From positions 1 to 60,122 of the forward strand of contig JAJEGM010000023.1 of NCBI GenBank assembly GCA_022819825.1: a DNA stretch of 60,122 nucleotides. The letters run 5' to 3'. Under the pieces are notes generated by a model. It ran no database searches. It was not told where the DNA came from and worked only from the letters and a program-made list of their open reading frames with translations. Source of the DNA: Acidimicrobiia bacterium (GTDB lineage: Bacteria; Actinomycetota; Acidimicrobiia; Acidimicrobiales; Bin134). Positions 8,641 through 17,460 of this stretch are shown in pieces (the stretch's first letter is position 1; every line of letters begins with the position of its first letter). A program made the translations under genes and the position numbers.

Positions 8641-9757
8641 GATTGCTGTTGTCGGTGGGGGCATCGCCGGAGCGTCGGCGGCCTGGGCTCTGGCCGAAGA
8701 GGGCCATGAAGTGGCGGTGGTCGAGCGCGAGGGCTCGCTGGCTGCGCACAGCACCGGCCGCTCGGCCGCTCAGTTCCTGTCGTCCTACAGCGGGCCGGTC
8801 AACCGGGAGCTGAGCGCCGAATCCCAGCCATTTCTTGAAGGCAATGCAAATGGCTGGGCCGATCACCAGCTCATGTCTCCCCGGGCGGTGCTATGGGTCT
8901 CTCCCGATGCCGGGCGAGAGCAGCTCGACGCCATCGCCGCAGCCAACCAGTCGGTCGGCGTCGCCTTCGATACGCTCGACGGCGAAGGTGCCCAGGACCT
9001 CTGCCCGGTCCTGGACCCGTCGTGGGTTCATGGGGGCGTCGTCGAACATGGCGGGTACGACATAGACGTGGCCGAGCTGCACCAGGCGTACGTGCGCGCC
9101 GCCCGCAGTGCGGGCGCAACGGTGATGCGCCACCGCGGTGTGCGGCGCATGGCCCGCCATGGCACCGGCTGGCAGCTGGACACCGACGGCCCCGCCATCC
9201 GAGCCGGCATTGTGGTGAATGCCGCCGGGGCATGGGCCGACGAGATAGCGGAGATGGCTGGAGCAGCCCCGCTGGGCCTGATCCCTTACCGGCGCACAAT
9301 CTTCACGTTCACCAGCCAGCACCCCAGCGAGCACTGGCCTCTGGTGATCGGCGCCGACGAGAGCTTCTATTTCAAGCCCGAGGGAGCGGGCCAGTTCCTT
9401 GGCTCCCCAGCCGACGAACACCCCGACGGGCCCTGTGACGCGAAACCCCGAGAGCTCGATGTCGCCGCCGGCATAGAGGCGGTCAACCGGGCGACCCTGC
9501 TCGACGTCCGCTCCATACGCTCCGCTTGGGCCGGCCTGCGCACATTCTCGCCGGACCGCAACCCGGTCATTGGTTTCGACCGGGACACCGAAGGCTTCTT
9601 CTGGTGTGCAGGCCAAGGAGGCACGGGCATCCAGACATCCCCGGCGGTGGCCCGGCTGACCGCCTCGCTAATCAGCGCCAGCTCATCTGGCCCTTCCGAG
9701 CACGCCGCTCTCGCCTCCCTGGCCCCCAAGCTCAGCCCTGAACGGTTCCGTGCATGA
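8618..9757 (+). CDS. FAD-dependent amino acid/amine oxidase (DAO family)
   Basis: 379 residues from ATG 8618. An FAD Rossmann motif lies at the N-terminus (IAVVGGGIAGASAAWALAEE), followed by the family's RSAAQ block and a C-terminal G-x-GGxGI-x-T-like FAD contact (GQGGTGIQTSPAVA). DAO-family enzymes oxidise D-amino acids, glycine, sarcosine or similar secondary amines. In this operon it would oxidise the amino acid freed by the upstream hydrolases (inference). Its start lies 23 bases inside the PucR gene. A longer in-frame TTG at 8591 is less likely. Confidence 0.8.
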   Translation: MTTVEHFEIAVVGGGIAGASAAWALAEEGHEVAVVEREGSLAAHSTGRSAAQFLSSYSGPVNRELSAESQPFLEGNANGWADHQLMSPRAVLWVSPDAGREQLDAIAAANQSVGVAFDTLDGEGAQDLCPVLDPSWVHGGVVEHGGYDIDVAELHQAYVRAARSAGATVMRHRGVRRMARHGTGWQLDTDGPAIRAGIVVNAAGAWADEIAEMAGAAPLGLIPYRRTIFTFTSQHPSEHWPLVIGADESFYFKPEGAGQFLGSPADEHPDGPCDAKPRELDVAAGIEAVNRATLLDVRSIRSAWAGLRTFSPDRNPVIGFDRDTEGFFWCAGQGGTGIQTSPAVARLTASLISASSSGPSEHAALASLAPKLSPERFRA

Positions 9758-9866
9758 ACTGCACTGTCTAGCGGCAATATCTCAGCGATTTGCCCATTGA
9801 GCGGCGTTGATGCGGCTCTTTACGGTGCTTTCTTGAGCTACTACGCCCAGATTGAGGGGGGACCCG

Positions 9867-11000
9867 ATGCAGGCGCTAACCGCAAAATGCGCAACCCGAC
9901 TTCTTGGTGCGCTGATCGCACTGTCGCTAATCACCGCTGCGTGCGGCAACGACGACGACTCCGACACGGCACCCGCGCCAACAGAGGCCGTGTCACAGGC
10001 CACGGCCGCGCCCGAGCCCACCGCGGCGCCGCAGGCCACCGATGCCCCCGAACCCGCACCCGAGGCGACGCCTGAGCCCACCGCCGCGCCCGACCCGTGG
10101 AAGATCGCCTACCTGTCAGCCAGCTCGGCGAACACGTTCTTGTTGGCATCGGTGGGTGAGATGCAGCGGCTCGCTGATGAGAACAACATCGACTTGGTGG
10201 AGTTCGATGCCCAGTTCAACGCCGATCTTCAGACCACCCAGCTCCAAGACGCGGTAACCAGCGGCCAATACGACGGCATCATCCTGGTTGCGTTGAACGG
10301 CCCAGGCATAGTTCCCGACGTTGAAGCCGCGCTGGACGCTGGGCTCGAGGTAGTGCTGTTCAACCAGATCGTCGGCGACGACCTGTCTACCAACGAGCCC
10401 CAGGTCGACGGCGTGGCGGCCTCGGTCATGGCCCCTCCGGTGGTCACCGGGGAGCGGGCCGGGCAACTCACCATCGACGCATGCGCTGATCTGGACCCCT
10501 GCCGCGTGGTGTATCTGTATGGCATCAAGGGCTTCCCCCTCGACGTGGCGCTGCGCCAGGGGTTCGACAACGCCACCGCTGGCCAAGCCAATATCACCGT
10601 CGTCGCCGAGGGCGAAGGCCAGTACCTCGGACCTGAGGGGGGCATCAACGCCATCCAGGACATCCTCCAAGCCGAGCCCGAATTCGACGTCGTCGTCGGA
10701 GCCGACCAGTCGCTCCAAGGCGTCGAGCTCGTCTTGACCGACGAGGGCAAACTCGACGGCGTCGCGCTCATCGGCCTTGGCGGGTCGTCGCCGGCCATTG
10801 AGGGCGTAAGGGACGGCCGCTGGTTCGCCACCGTGTTCTACGCACCGGCCAGCGAGGGGCGCCTGGCGATGGAGGCCATGATCGCCGCTCTCGAAGACGG
10901 CACCTACACCGGGGGTGTTGATCCCAATGCCGATTTCGTCGACGATGGGATGGTGACTGCGGCCAACGTGGACCAGTTCACTGCCGAATGGGATGGCTGA
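9867..11000 (+). CDS. ABC transporter substrate-binding lipoprotein (RbsB/periplasmic-binding type I fold)
   Basis: 377 residues. Signal peptide with lipobox LITAAC, so Cys26 would be lipidated. An Ala/Pro/Thr-rich linker follows to about residue 75, then a sugar-binding-protein-like domain (WKIAYLSASSANTFLLASVG). Start ATG 9867 has GAGGGGGG just upstream. The family binds ribose-like sugars but also autoinducers and purine nucleosides. The operon suggests the ligand may be a hydantoin/ureide-like compound or its riboside. The 109-bp gap before it may hold a second promoter, but I see no clear one. Confidence 0.82.
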   Translation: MQALTAKCATRLLGALIALSLITAACGNDDDSDTAPAPTEAVSQATAAPEPTAAPQATDAPEPAPEATPEPTAAPDPWKIAYLSASSANTFLLASVGEMQRLADENNIDLVEFDAQFNADLQTTQLQDAVTSGQYDGIILVALNGPGIVPDVEAALDAGLEVVLFNQIVGDDLSTNEPQVDGVAASVMAPPVVTGERAGQLTIDACADLDPCRVVYLYGIKGFPLDVALRQGFDNATAGQANITVVAEGEGQYLGPEGGINAIQDILQAEPEFDVVVGADQSLQGVELVLTDEGKLDGVALIGLGGSSPAIEGVRDGRWFATVFYAPASEGRLAMEAMIAALEDGTYTGGVDPNADFVDDGMVTAANVDQFTAEWDG

Positions 11001-12597
11001 CAGCGCAACCCATGTCGAGCTAAGGGGAATCTCCAAGCGGTTCGGGACCACCCAGGCGGTCGACGAGGCCAACCTGGTCGTCGAACGGGGCTCCATCCAC
11101 GGCCTCGTTGGAGAGAACGGCGCGGGGAAGTCCACCATCGGCAAGATCATCTCCGGTGTTTACTCCGCCGACAGCGGCTCGCTGCTTGTGAACGGGCAGC
11201 CTGAGTCGTTCCGCACTCCACGACAAGCATTTGGCGCGGGGATCACGACAATCGCCCAAGAGCTGTCGCTTCTGAAAGACCGCAGCGTGGCCGACAACGT
11301 GTTCTGCGGCGTGGAGGCTTCCCGGCTCGGGTTCATGTCGCGCCGAGAGACCAAGCGCCGATTTGCCGAACTGACCGCGGGCACCGGGATCCGCCTCGAT
11401 CCTGCGCCGAAAGCGGGGAGCCTCTCGGTGGCAGAGCAGCAGATGGTTGAGATACTGCGGGCAGCCGCCAGGGGGGCCGAGTTCGTCATCATGGACGAGC
11501 CCTCAGCCCGCCTGTCAGGCACCGAGAGAGACCAGCTCCACCGGCTCCTGAGGGAGATGCAGGGACGAGGGACAACGGTCTTGTTGATCTCCCATTTCCT
11601 CCAAGAAGTGCTCGACCTCTCAGACACCGTCACTGTGATGCGCGACGGCCGTATCGTGCGGACCGCCGACGCCTGCGACGAGACGACCGACTCGCTCATT
11701 GAGGCGATGATCGGCCGCCAGCTATCCGGCAACTACCCGCCCAAGGCGATGCGCACTCGGTCAGGCCAGCCCCAACAGACCGAGCCTCCGGCGCTTCGCG
11801 TCAGGGGATTGCGTCGCCCGGGGCTGGGAGCACGGTACGTACTTGACCTCGACGTGTTCAGCGGCGAAATCGTAGGCCTCGCCGGCCTCGTCGGAGCGGG
11901 CAGGACAGAGTTCGTGCGAGCGGTCTACGGGGCAGACCCGATGGCCGAAGGCGAAATCCAGATCTCCGGGAAGCCCCTCACCAAACCCTTCAGCCGACCT
12001 CTTCGCCGAGTGCTGGGCGGGAACCTTCTCAGGCCGACGCGTGCAATTCGGTTCGGCCTGGGCCTGATCCCAGAGTCGCGCCGGGACCAGGGCCTGCTTC
12101 CCGATAGAAGCCTGCGGGAAAACGTCAGCCTTCCCCACCTGAAGCACACCACCAAGGCTGGCATCGTCTTCAGGCGCGCCGAGCGCAACCTCGTTGTCGC
12201 TGCGGTGGATGGAGCGGAGGTGCGAGGCGGAGGTTTGGAGACCCCGGTCCACCTGTTCTCAGGCGGCAACCAGCAAAAGAGCCTCTTTGCCCGCTGGATG
12301 GTCACCGGACTCAAAGTCCTGATTGCAGACGAGCCGACCCGAGGTGTGGACGTGGGGTCTAAGCGGTCGATCTACGACTTGATCGCCTCGGCGGCCGGTC
12401 GCGGGCTGGCCGTTTTGATCGTGTCGTCCGAGCTGGAGGAGCTGATCGGTCTCTGCCACCGCATCGTCGTAATGAGAGATGGCCAATTCGTCGCCGAGTT
12501 CACCCATCCCGACCTCGACGAGGCCGACATATTGCGCCAGGCCTTCGGTGGCGAACCCACTCCGTGCCCCGACGGCCTGAAAACGAGCCCACAGTGA
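10993..12597 (+). CDS. RbsA/MglA-type ABC transporter ATPase with two nucleotide-binding domains
   Basis: 534 residues with tandem ABC domains. Domain 1: Walker A GENGAGKST near residue 40, signature LSVAEQQ, Walker B FVIMDEPSA. Domain 2: degenerate Walker A GLVGAGRTE, signature FSGGNQQK, Walker B VLIADEPTRGVDVG. The degenerate second Walker A is normal for this subfamily. It energises the permease encoded next. Start overlaps the binding-protein stop by 8 bases. Confidence 0.9.
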   Translation: MADSATHVELRGISKRFGTTQAVDEANLVVERGSIHGLVGENGAGKSTIGKIISGVYSADSGSLLVNGQPESFRTPRQAFGAGITTIAQELSLLKDRSVADNVFCGVEASRLGFMSRRETKRRFAELTAGTGIRLDPAPKAGSLSVAEQQMVEILRAAARGAEFVIMDEPSARLSGTERDQLHRLLREMQGRGTTVLLISHFLQEVLDLSDTVTVMRDGRIVRTADACDETTDSLIEAMIGRQLSGNYPPKAMRTRSGQPQQTEPPALRVRGLRRPGLGARYVLDLDVFSGEIVGLAGLVGAGRTEFVRAVYGADPMAEGEIQISGKPLTKPFSRPLRRVLGGNLLRPTRAIRFGLGLIPESRRDQGLLPDRSLRENVSLPHLKHTTKAGIVFRRAERNLVVAAVDGAEVRGGGLETPVHLFSGGNQQKSLFARWMVTGLKVLIADEPTRGVDVGSKRSIYDLIASAAGRGLAVLIVSSELEELIGLCHRIVVMRDGQFVAEFTHPDLDEADILRQAFGGEPTPCPDGLKTSPQ

Positions 12598-13535
12598 ACG
12601 CCACACCCTTTGCTGCCCTGGCCCGATACGGGATCGTCTGGGTGACACTGGCTCTGTTCTTGGTGCTGGCTATCACCACCGATGGGTTCTTGACCGGTCC
12701 CAATCTTCGCAACGTGCTCGACCAGCAAGCCACCCTGCTGATCGCCGCATCGGTGGCCACCCTCACCATGATCGCCGGCGGGTTCGACGTGTCGATCTCC
12801 GCGGTGGCGGTGGCCGCTCCACTCGTCGCTCTGCGGATCGAGAACGCCACCGGCTCGGTGATCCTGGCGCTGTTGGCGGGATGTGCATTCGGCCTCCTCG
12901 TCGGAGCGGTGAACGGATCGGTCGTTTCGTTTGCCAAGATCAACTCCTTCATCACCACGCTGGCGACGTCGTTCATCGTCTTTGGGATCGGCTTTCTCGT
13001 TAGCGACCGGAGCATCATGCGCCCAGAGAGCGAGGCATACCGCGACATCGCCCGAACCCGGGTTGCCGAGCTGACAACCGCGACATGGATCTCGCTGGGG
13101 GTGGTGGCCATCGCCTGGATCACGCTGTCGGCCACCCGGTTCGGCCGACACGTCTACGCCACCGGAGGCAACATCGAAGCAGCCAAGCTTGCTGGCATCC
13201 GCACCGGCCGCATCATCGTGCTGGTGTTCGCACTGTCGGGGCTGGCCGCCGGACTCGCTGGCGTCGTCGCTTCGTCGAGGTCCATCAGCGCCACCCCGTC
13301 TGACGATTTCAGCTTCGTATTCGGCGTCATCGCCGCGATCGTCGTCGGAGGCACCTCCATCGCTGGCGGCAACGGCGCAGTGTGGAGGACGCTGCTGGGC
13401 GCCCTCTTCATCGCCTTCATGGTCAACGGCTTCAATCTCCACCAAATCGACCCCATCTGGCAGCGCATCATCCAAGGAGTCGTGATCCTTGTCGCCGTGG
13501 CCGCTGACGCCTGGTCCCGAAACCGCCGAGCATGA
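12594..13535 (+). CDS. RbsC-type ABC transporter permease
   Basis: 313 residues, about 8-9 transmembrane segments. Family motifs are MIAGGFDVSISAVA (the GG-D-LSVG-like block), NGSVVSF and the GGTSIAGGNGAV coupling block. Start GTG 12594 gives a GTGA overlap with the ATPase gene. A single permease gene implies a homodimeric channel, as in ribose transporters. It acts with the lipoprotein at 9867 and the ATPase at 10993. Confidence 0.88.
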   Translation: MNATPFAALARYGIVWVTLALFLVLAITTDGFLTGPNLRNVLDQQATLLIAASVATLTMIAGGFDVSISAVAVAAPLVALRIENATGSVILALLAGCAFGLLVGAVNGSVVSFAKINSFITTLATSFIVFGIGFLVSDRSIMRPESEAYRDIARTRVAELTTATWISLGVVAIAWITLSATRFGRHVYATGGNIEAAKLAGIRTGRIIVLVFALSGLAAGLAGVVASSRSISATPSDDFSFVFGVIAAIVVGGTSIAGGNGAVWRTLLGALFIAFMVNGFNLHQIDPIWQRIIQGVVILVAVAADAWSRNRRA

Positions 13536-14266
13536 CCGACAAAGAAAGGCAACCCGTGAAAATCCACATCGTCGTCCCCATAACATCAGACCAGTTCAAC
13601 GAACAGATCGAACTGGAGGCTCGGAGTTTCCTCGGAACCGGAGTCGAACTGGAGGTATCCCACCTGCTGGCCGGACCGGCATCGATCGAGTCGTTCTACG
13701 ACGAAGTCCTAGCCGGACCCCAGATCGTTGCCGAAGTGGCCAAAGCCGCAGGCAACGGCGCAGACGCCGTCTTCATCACATGCTTCGGCGATCCCGCCGT
13801 GCCAGCAGCACGAGAGATCGTCGACATTCCCGTGGTCGGCGGATTCGAACCAGCGATAGCCACGGCACTCACCCTCGGCGAACGATTCTCAGTGGTTACG
13901 GTGCTGGAAAACGTGACTCCCATGATCTCCGGACTCATCGCCCGGATGGGTGTCGCCAGCCGCCTGGCCACCATCGAGGTCATCGACACCCCGGTGCTCG
14001 AGTTGCACGACGGCGACTCGCTACTCAAGAGCCTGTTTGAGGCGTCATGCCGGGCCATCGAAACCGGCGGTGCCGACGTGCTGGTGCTTGGCTGTACCGG
14101 CATGCTCGGAGTCGCGGCAACCCTCCAGGAAAAGCTTGAGGCTGAGCTCGTGCGAGTACCAGTGGTTGATCCCACCGGCGCTTCTTTGGGCCTACTGACG
14201 ACACTTCAGTCGATGGCCCTCAAACCCAGCCGCAAGACCTACATGCCCCCACCGCCCAAGACCTGA
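13532..14266 (+). CDS. Hydantoin/Asp-Glu racemase family protein
   Basis: 244 residues. The two catalytic cysteines of the cofactor-independent racemases are visible: C84 in FITCFGDPA and C188 in VLGCTGM. Closest in style to hydantoin racemases, which invert 5-substituted hydantoins so that a stereospecific hydrolase can use both isomers. This is the strongest single hint that the operon handles hydantoin-like rings. ATGA overlap with the permease gene. Last gene of the run. Confidence 0.82.
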   Translation: MTDKERQPVKIHIVVPITSDQFNEQIELEARSFLGTGVELEVSHLLAGPASIESFYDEVLAGPQIVAEVAKAAGNGADAVFITCFGDPAVPAAREIVDIPVVGGFEPAIATALTLGERFSVVTVLENVTPMISGLIARMGVASRLATIEVIDTPVLELHDGDSLLKSLFEASCRAIETGGADVLVLGCTGMLGVAATLQEKLEAELVRVPVVDPTGASLGLLTTLQSMALKPSRKTYMPPPPKT

Positions 14267-14283
14267 CTAGAACGCCGCTAGTC
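14265..14283. terminator. Possible bidirectional hairpin between convergent genes
   Basis: GACTAG, 7-base loop, CTAGTC: a perfect 6-bp stem exactly between the converging racemase and flavoprotein genes, overlapping both stops. No T-run, so factor-independent termination is uncertain. Confidence 0.35.
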
Positions 14284-15645
14284 GGCGCGAGAGACCAGCG
14301 CGTCTGCGGCCTGGGTGGCGGCTTGGTCGCCGCTGGAGAGGGCACCGTTTACTGAGGGGATGGCCATGTAGTCGCCGACCAAGTAGAGGTTGTCTATGCG
14401 TCCGGCAAGCTGGCCCGGAATGTTGGCCATCTGGGCGAGCATTCCGGGCTTGCCCATGCACAGGGCCTCTTCCCAGCGGTATACGCGGAAGAAAAGGCCC
14501 TCGTCGTCACCGGGCAAAGCGGAGCCGGGAGGGGCATTGCGGCGGGCGGCGCCCAGCATCTGGCGCTTGATCTCCTCGTCGTCTTGCGGGATGAGCTCTT
14601 TGGCCCGGTCGAGACCGATGAGCAGGTCGAGGATGCTGTGGCCGGGAGGAGCGCAGGCGGGCAGGAAGGTGGTCCGGTCCATCAGCAGTGGGGTGTCGTC
14701 GTCTTCGGGGTAGAGCGCGCCGTGCCACCCCGCAGGAAGCGGGCGGCGGTCGAGACCTATCACCACCCGGCAGCCGGTTGAGTAGTCAACGGTGCTGAGG
14801 GCGCGGCGGGTTTCTTCGGGCAGTTCGGGGATGAGGCCGGAGACTTGCGTGCCGGGCACGGCACAGATGACCGCGTCGGCCTCGATGGTCTCGCCGTCGA
14901 CCACCACGCCGGTCGCGGCTCCGTCGGCCACGGTGATTCTCCGGACGGGGCTCGACACCCGGATCGCATCGGAGCAGGCGTCGGCCAGCGCGGTATTGAA
15001 CGAGCCGATGCCGCGCTCGGGCATGTACACCTTGCCGCCGCTGAGCATCGTTTCTCCGATGTAGGCCCGCATCAGCGCTTGGCCTGCGGGCGCGGCATCG
15101 CCCAACACCATTTTCAGGGGGCCGCTGAGCGAGATCTTCAGCTTCTCGTGCACCTTGTGCCGCCTGAGGTAGTCGCCGAAGGTCTCGTCGTCGTCGATCT
15201 CGGCGAGACGGCTGTCGCTGGCGAAGCTCAGGAATTCCTCCTGGCGATACAACTGCCGCATCACCTTGGAACCGGCCCGCAGGCCTGAGGGGGAGAGAAA
15301 GCCCATGGCCAAAGCCGCGGGAATCTGCCGAACAAAATTCAGGAGCGATTGGTCGGGAGTCGTGGTGACCCACTTCCCATTGCGGTGGTGGCCGAAGATC
15401 ATCGTCGACTCCACAAGCGGCAGGCCCAGCTCCTCGCAGATGCGAAAGGCCGTGTCGTAGGTGGTGGTGAAAACAAATGCCCCCATGTCCAGGGAGAACC
15501 CGTCTACCCTTTCTCCCTTGCCGCGTCCGCCAGCACGCTCGGAAGCCTCGAGCAGAAGAGGAGTGATGCCCCGCTTCTTCAACGTGTAGGCCGCGCTCAG
15601 CCCCGCGAACCCCCCGCCAACAATTACGACCCGCCTCGTGCTCAT
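14278..15645 (-). CDS. FAD-dependent amine oxidase/phytoene-desaturase-like flavoprotein
   Basis: 455 residues. N-terminal FAD-binding motif VVIVGGGFAGLSAAYTLKK followed by the E-RAGGRG block and a C-terminal NLYLVGDYMAIPSVNGALSS FAD-contact motif. This is the layout of flavin amine oxidases, protoporphyrinogen oxidases and carotenoid desaturases. Nothing nearby fixes the substrate. It converges on the hydantoin operon and is transcribed alone. Confidence 0.78.
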   Translation of the reverse strand: MSTRRVVIVGGGFAGLSAAYTLKKRGITPLLLEASERAGGRGKGERVDGFSLDMGAFVFTTTYDTAFRICEELGLPLVESTMIFGHHRNGKWVTTTPDQSLLNFVRQIPAALAMGFLSPSGLRAGSKVMRQLYRQEEFLSFASDSRLAEIDDDETFGDYLRRHKVHEKLKISLSGPLKMVLGDAAPAGQALMRAYIGETMLSGGKVYMPERGIGSFNTALADACSDAIRVSSPVRRITVADGAATGVVVDGETIEADAVICAVPGTQVSGLIPELPEETRRALSTVDYSTGCRVVIGLDRRPLPAGWHGALYPEDDDTPLLMDRTTFLPACAPPGHSILDLLIGLDRAKELIPQDDEEIKRQMLGAARRNAPPGSALPGDDEGLFFRVYRWEEALCMGKPGMLAQMANIPGQLAGRIDNLYLVGDYMAIPSVNGALSSGDQAATQAADALVSRAD

Positions 15646-15695
15646 CTGAGCGGCTCCCCGTACTCGCTACTGATGCTGCTAGCCTGGCACATTCC

Positions 15696-15769
15696 GGGCC
15701 GTTAGCTCAGTTGGCTAGAGCACCTGCATGACGCGCAGGGGGTCAGGGGTTCGAGTCCCTTACGGCCCA
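15696..15769 (+). tRNA. tRNA-Val(GAC)
   Basis: 74 nt fold into a full cloverleaf. Acceptor GGGCCGT/ACGGCCC, D stem GCTC/GAGC, anticodon stem CCTGC/GCAGG with loop ATGACGC (T33, anticodon GAC, G37), T stem AGGGG/CCCTT with loop TTCGAGT, discriminator A. The next bases are CCG, so a full CCA is not encoded. No integrase or attachment-site duplication is seen at its 3' end. Confidence 0.95.
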
Positions 15770-15773
15770 CCGA

Positions 15774-16661
15774 ATGGATGTCGCCCAGTCCAGTGACCGT
15801 CGGCGGCTGGGCTGGTTGCTCGCCGGGGTGGGGATGCTGTCGGTGTCCACCGATTCGCTGTGGATCCGGCTCTCGGAGGCCGACGCCGTGGATGTCTCCT
15901 TCTGGGTGGCGTGCTGCTCGGTGCCGCTCTACACCGCGCTCAGCCACCGGGTGGACGGCTGCTGGCCGCTGGAGGCGTTCCGCCGCCACCCCTGGCAGCA
16001 GCTGGTCATCGGGGCCCTCACCGGGGGCAGCCAGCTCTGCTTCGTCATCGCCGTCACCCAGACCCGAGTGGCCAACGTGGTGGCCATCGTGGCCGCAGTA
16101 CCTCTGATGGCCGCGGTATGCGCGTGGATATGGCTGAGGGAGCGCATTAGCCGGACGACAGCCGTCGCCATCGCCATCACCATGGCGGGCATCGGAGCGA
16201 TCGTGTCCAGCTCGGTGGGGGAGCCAACCCTCACCGGCGATCTCCTGGGGGTGGTGGCCATCCTGGGCTTTGCGGTGAGCTTGACCATGTGGCGCCGGTA
16301 TCCCGACATGAGCCGGCTGGTGGGCCTGTCCATCGGCGGGGTGATGACGGTGGTGGCCCTGGTGTACTGGGCAGCGCCGCTGTCGCTTGACTTGCGGGCC
16401 TACCTGTCGATCGCTGCCATGGGCCTGTTGTTCAACCCCTTCGGCCGCCTGGCCCTGTCCAACGCACCCCGCTTCGCCCCCGTAGCCGACGTGGCCCTGT
16501 TCGCTCCCATCGAGACCGTGGCCGGCACGATATGGGCCGCCGCGTTCTTCAGTGAATTCCCCCGTCCCGTCGCCGCCGTCGGCGCAGTCATCGTCCTCAT
16601 CGGCGTCTTCTACGGCACCATAGCCACCACCCGCCCAAAGGTGCAGACAGCTCGGGGATAG
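15774..16661 (+). CDS. EamA/DMT-superfamily transporter
   Basis: 295 residues with about 10 transmembrane segments in two similar halves, the usual EamA arrangement. The loop RVANVVAIVAAVPLMAAVCAW in the first half and RFAPVADVALFAPIETVAG in the second are the paired EamA signatures (residues ~98 and ~240). It probably exports small metabolites. ATG 15774 starts only 4 bases after the tRNA, so the mRNA is probably processed from a tRNA-containing transcript. A downstream start is possible. Confidence 0.82.
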   Translation: MDVAQSSDRRRLGWLLAGVGMLSVSTDSLWIRLSEADAVDVSFWVACCSVPLYTALSHRVDGCWPLEAFRRHPWQQLVIGALTGGSQLCFVIAVTQTRVANVVAIVAAVPLMAAVCAWIWLRERISRTTAVAIAITMAGIGAIVSSSVGEPTLTGDLLGVVAILGFAVSLTMWRRYPDMSRLVGLSIGGVMTVVALVYWAAPLSLDLRAYLSIAAMGLLFNPFGRLALSNAPRFAPVADVALFAPIETVAGTIWAAAFFSEFPRPVAAVGAVIVLIGVFYGTIATTRPKVQTARG

Positions 16662-16663
16662 CG

Positions 16664-16694
16664 GGAGAAGTGATTGCATTGCAATCACTTCTCC
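16664..16694. promoter_or_regulatory. Perfect 15-bp-arm palindrome, candidate FitA operator
   Basis: GGAGAAGTGATTGCA (16664-16678), one T, then its exact reverse complement (16680-16694). It lies 35 bases before the antitoxin ATG and after the EamA stop. Type II antitoxins of the FitA/VapB class autoregulate by binding inverted repeats in their promoter. The core half site TGCAATCA resembles the FitA half site TGCTATCA as I recall it. TTGCAA (16679-16684) inside the palindrome could act as -35 for TAGGCT at 16699-16704, with a short 14-bp spacer. It could also terminate EamA transcripts. Confidence 0.6.
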
Positions 16695-16729
16695 ACGGTA
16701 GGCTACTGGGGAGCGATTGAGGACAGGAT

Positions 16730-16972
16730 ATGGCGAGCATCACTATTCGCAATCTTGACGACGAAGTGAAGATCAGACTTCGCATACGGGCTGCCAGTCA
16801 CGGTCGGTCGATGGAAGAGGAGGCCCGTTCGATCTTGCGCGACGCCGTCGAGCAGGACGTGGGCCCCACCGATCTTGCTGCTGCTATTCGCGAACGATTC
16901 GCCCATCTCGGTGGGGTGGAGTTGGAGTTGCCCCCGAGAGAGGCCATGCCAGAGCCGCCTCGTTTCGAATGA
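16730..16972 (+). CDS. FitA-like ribbon-helix-helix antitoxin
   Basis: 80 residues. N-terminal RHH fold: ASITIRNLDDEVKIRLRIRA with the beta strand ITIRNL, then the helix SMEEEARSILRDAV typical of FitA/VapB antitoxins. The C-terminal tail (LPPREAMPEPPRFE) would wrap the toxin active site. It is 10 bp upstream of a PIN-domain gene, completing a classic pair. Likely autorepressor through the palindrome at 16664. Confidence 0.88.
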   Translation: MASITIRNLDDEVKIRLRIRAASHGRSMEEEARSILRDAVEQDVGPTDLAAAIRERFAHLGGVELELPPREAMPEPPRFE

Positions 16973-16982
16973 GGTAGGCGGG

Positions 16983-17405
16983 GTGATTGTTATCGACACC
17001 AACGTCGTCTCTGAGTTGATGCGACCGCGGCCTGATTCGGCCGTTGAAGCATGGGTGTCAGATCGTGCAGCAACCACTATGTTCCTCTCAGCGGTGAGCG
17101 AGGCGGAGTTGCTCTATGGCGTCGCCATAATGCCTGCGGGCCAGCGTCGAGACGCCCTGGAAACAGAGGTTGAGGCGATGCTGCGGGAGATCTTCGCTGG
17201 TCGTGTGCTGCCGTTTGACAGTGACGCGGCGCGCGCGTACGCAGAAATAGCTGCTTCCTGCCGGGCTGCTGGACGTCCTATTTCCCAGTCCGACGGCCAG
17301 ATCGCGGCGATCGCCCGTTCTCGCGGCATGGCCGTGGCGACCCGCAACATCCGGCACTTCGAGGACATGGCGGTCGACTTGATCGACCCTTGGGCAGAAA
17401 GCTGA
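16983..17405 (+). CDS. FitB/VapC-like PIN-domain toxin (ribonuclease)
   Basis: 140 residues. Acidic PIN residues are in place: D5 (VIVIDTN), E42 (SEAELLYG), D104 (SQSDGQIAAIA) and the ATRNIRHFEDM block near residues 120-129, where N122 or D128 supplies the last ligand. VapC-class enzymes cut tRNA or rRNA when freed from antitoxin. GTG at 16983 is chosen because it begins exactly at the conserved first strand and follows GGAGGTAG-like purines. Length is normal for FitB, so the toxin looks intact. Confidence 0.88.
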   Translation: MIVIDTNVVSELMRPRPDSAVEAWVSDRAATTMFLSAVSEAELLYGVAIMPAGQRRDALETEVEAMLREIFAGRVLPFDSDAARAYAEIAASCRAAGRPISQSDGQIAAIARSRGMAVATRNIRHFEDMAVDLIDPWAES

Positions 17406-17460
17406 TCGGCCAATTGAGTCGCCGATGCTGAAGGGCTGACCTCCAGTACGCTCGCGGGTT

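Noticed and set aside
12372..13586. 404-codon minus-strand frame opposite the permease
   Set aside because: Asp/Gly/His-rich shadow of a transmembrane gene.
15696..15769. tRNA-Val as an integration site for an island
   Set aside because: No integrase and no repeated 3' tRNA segment found downstream.
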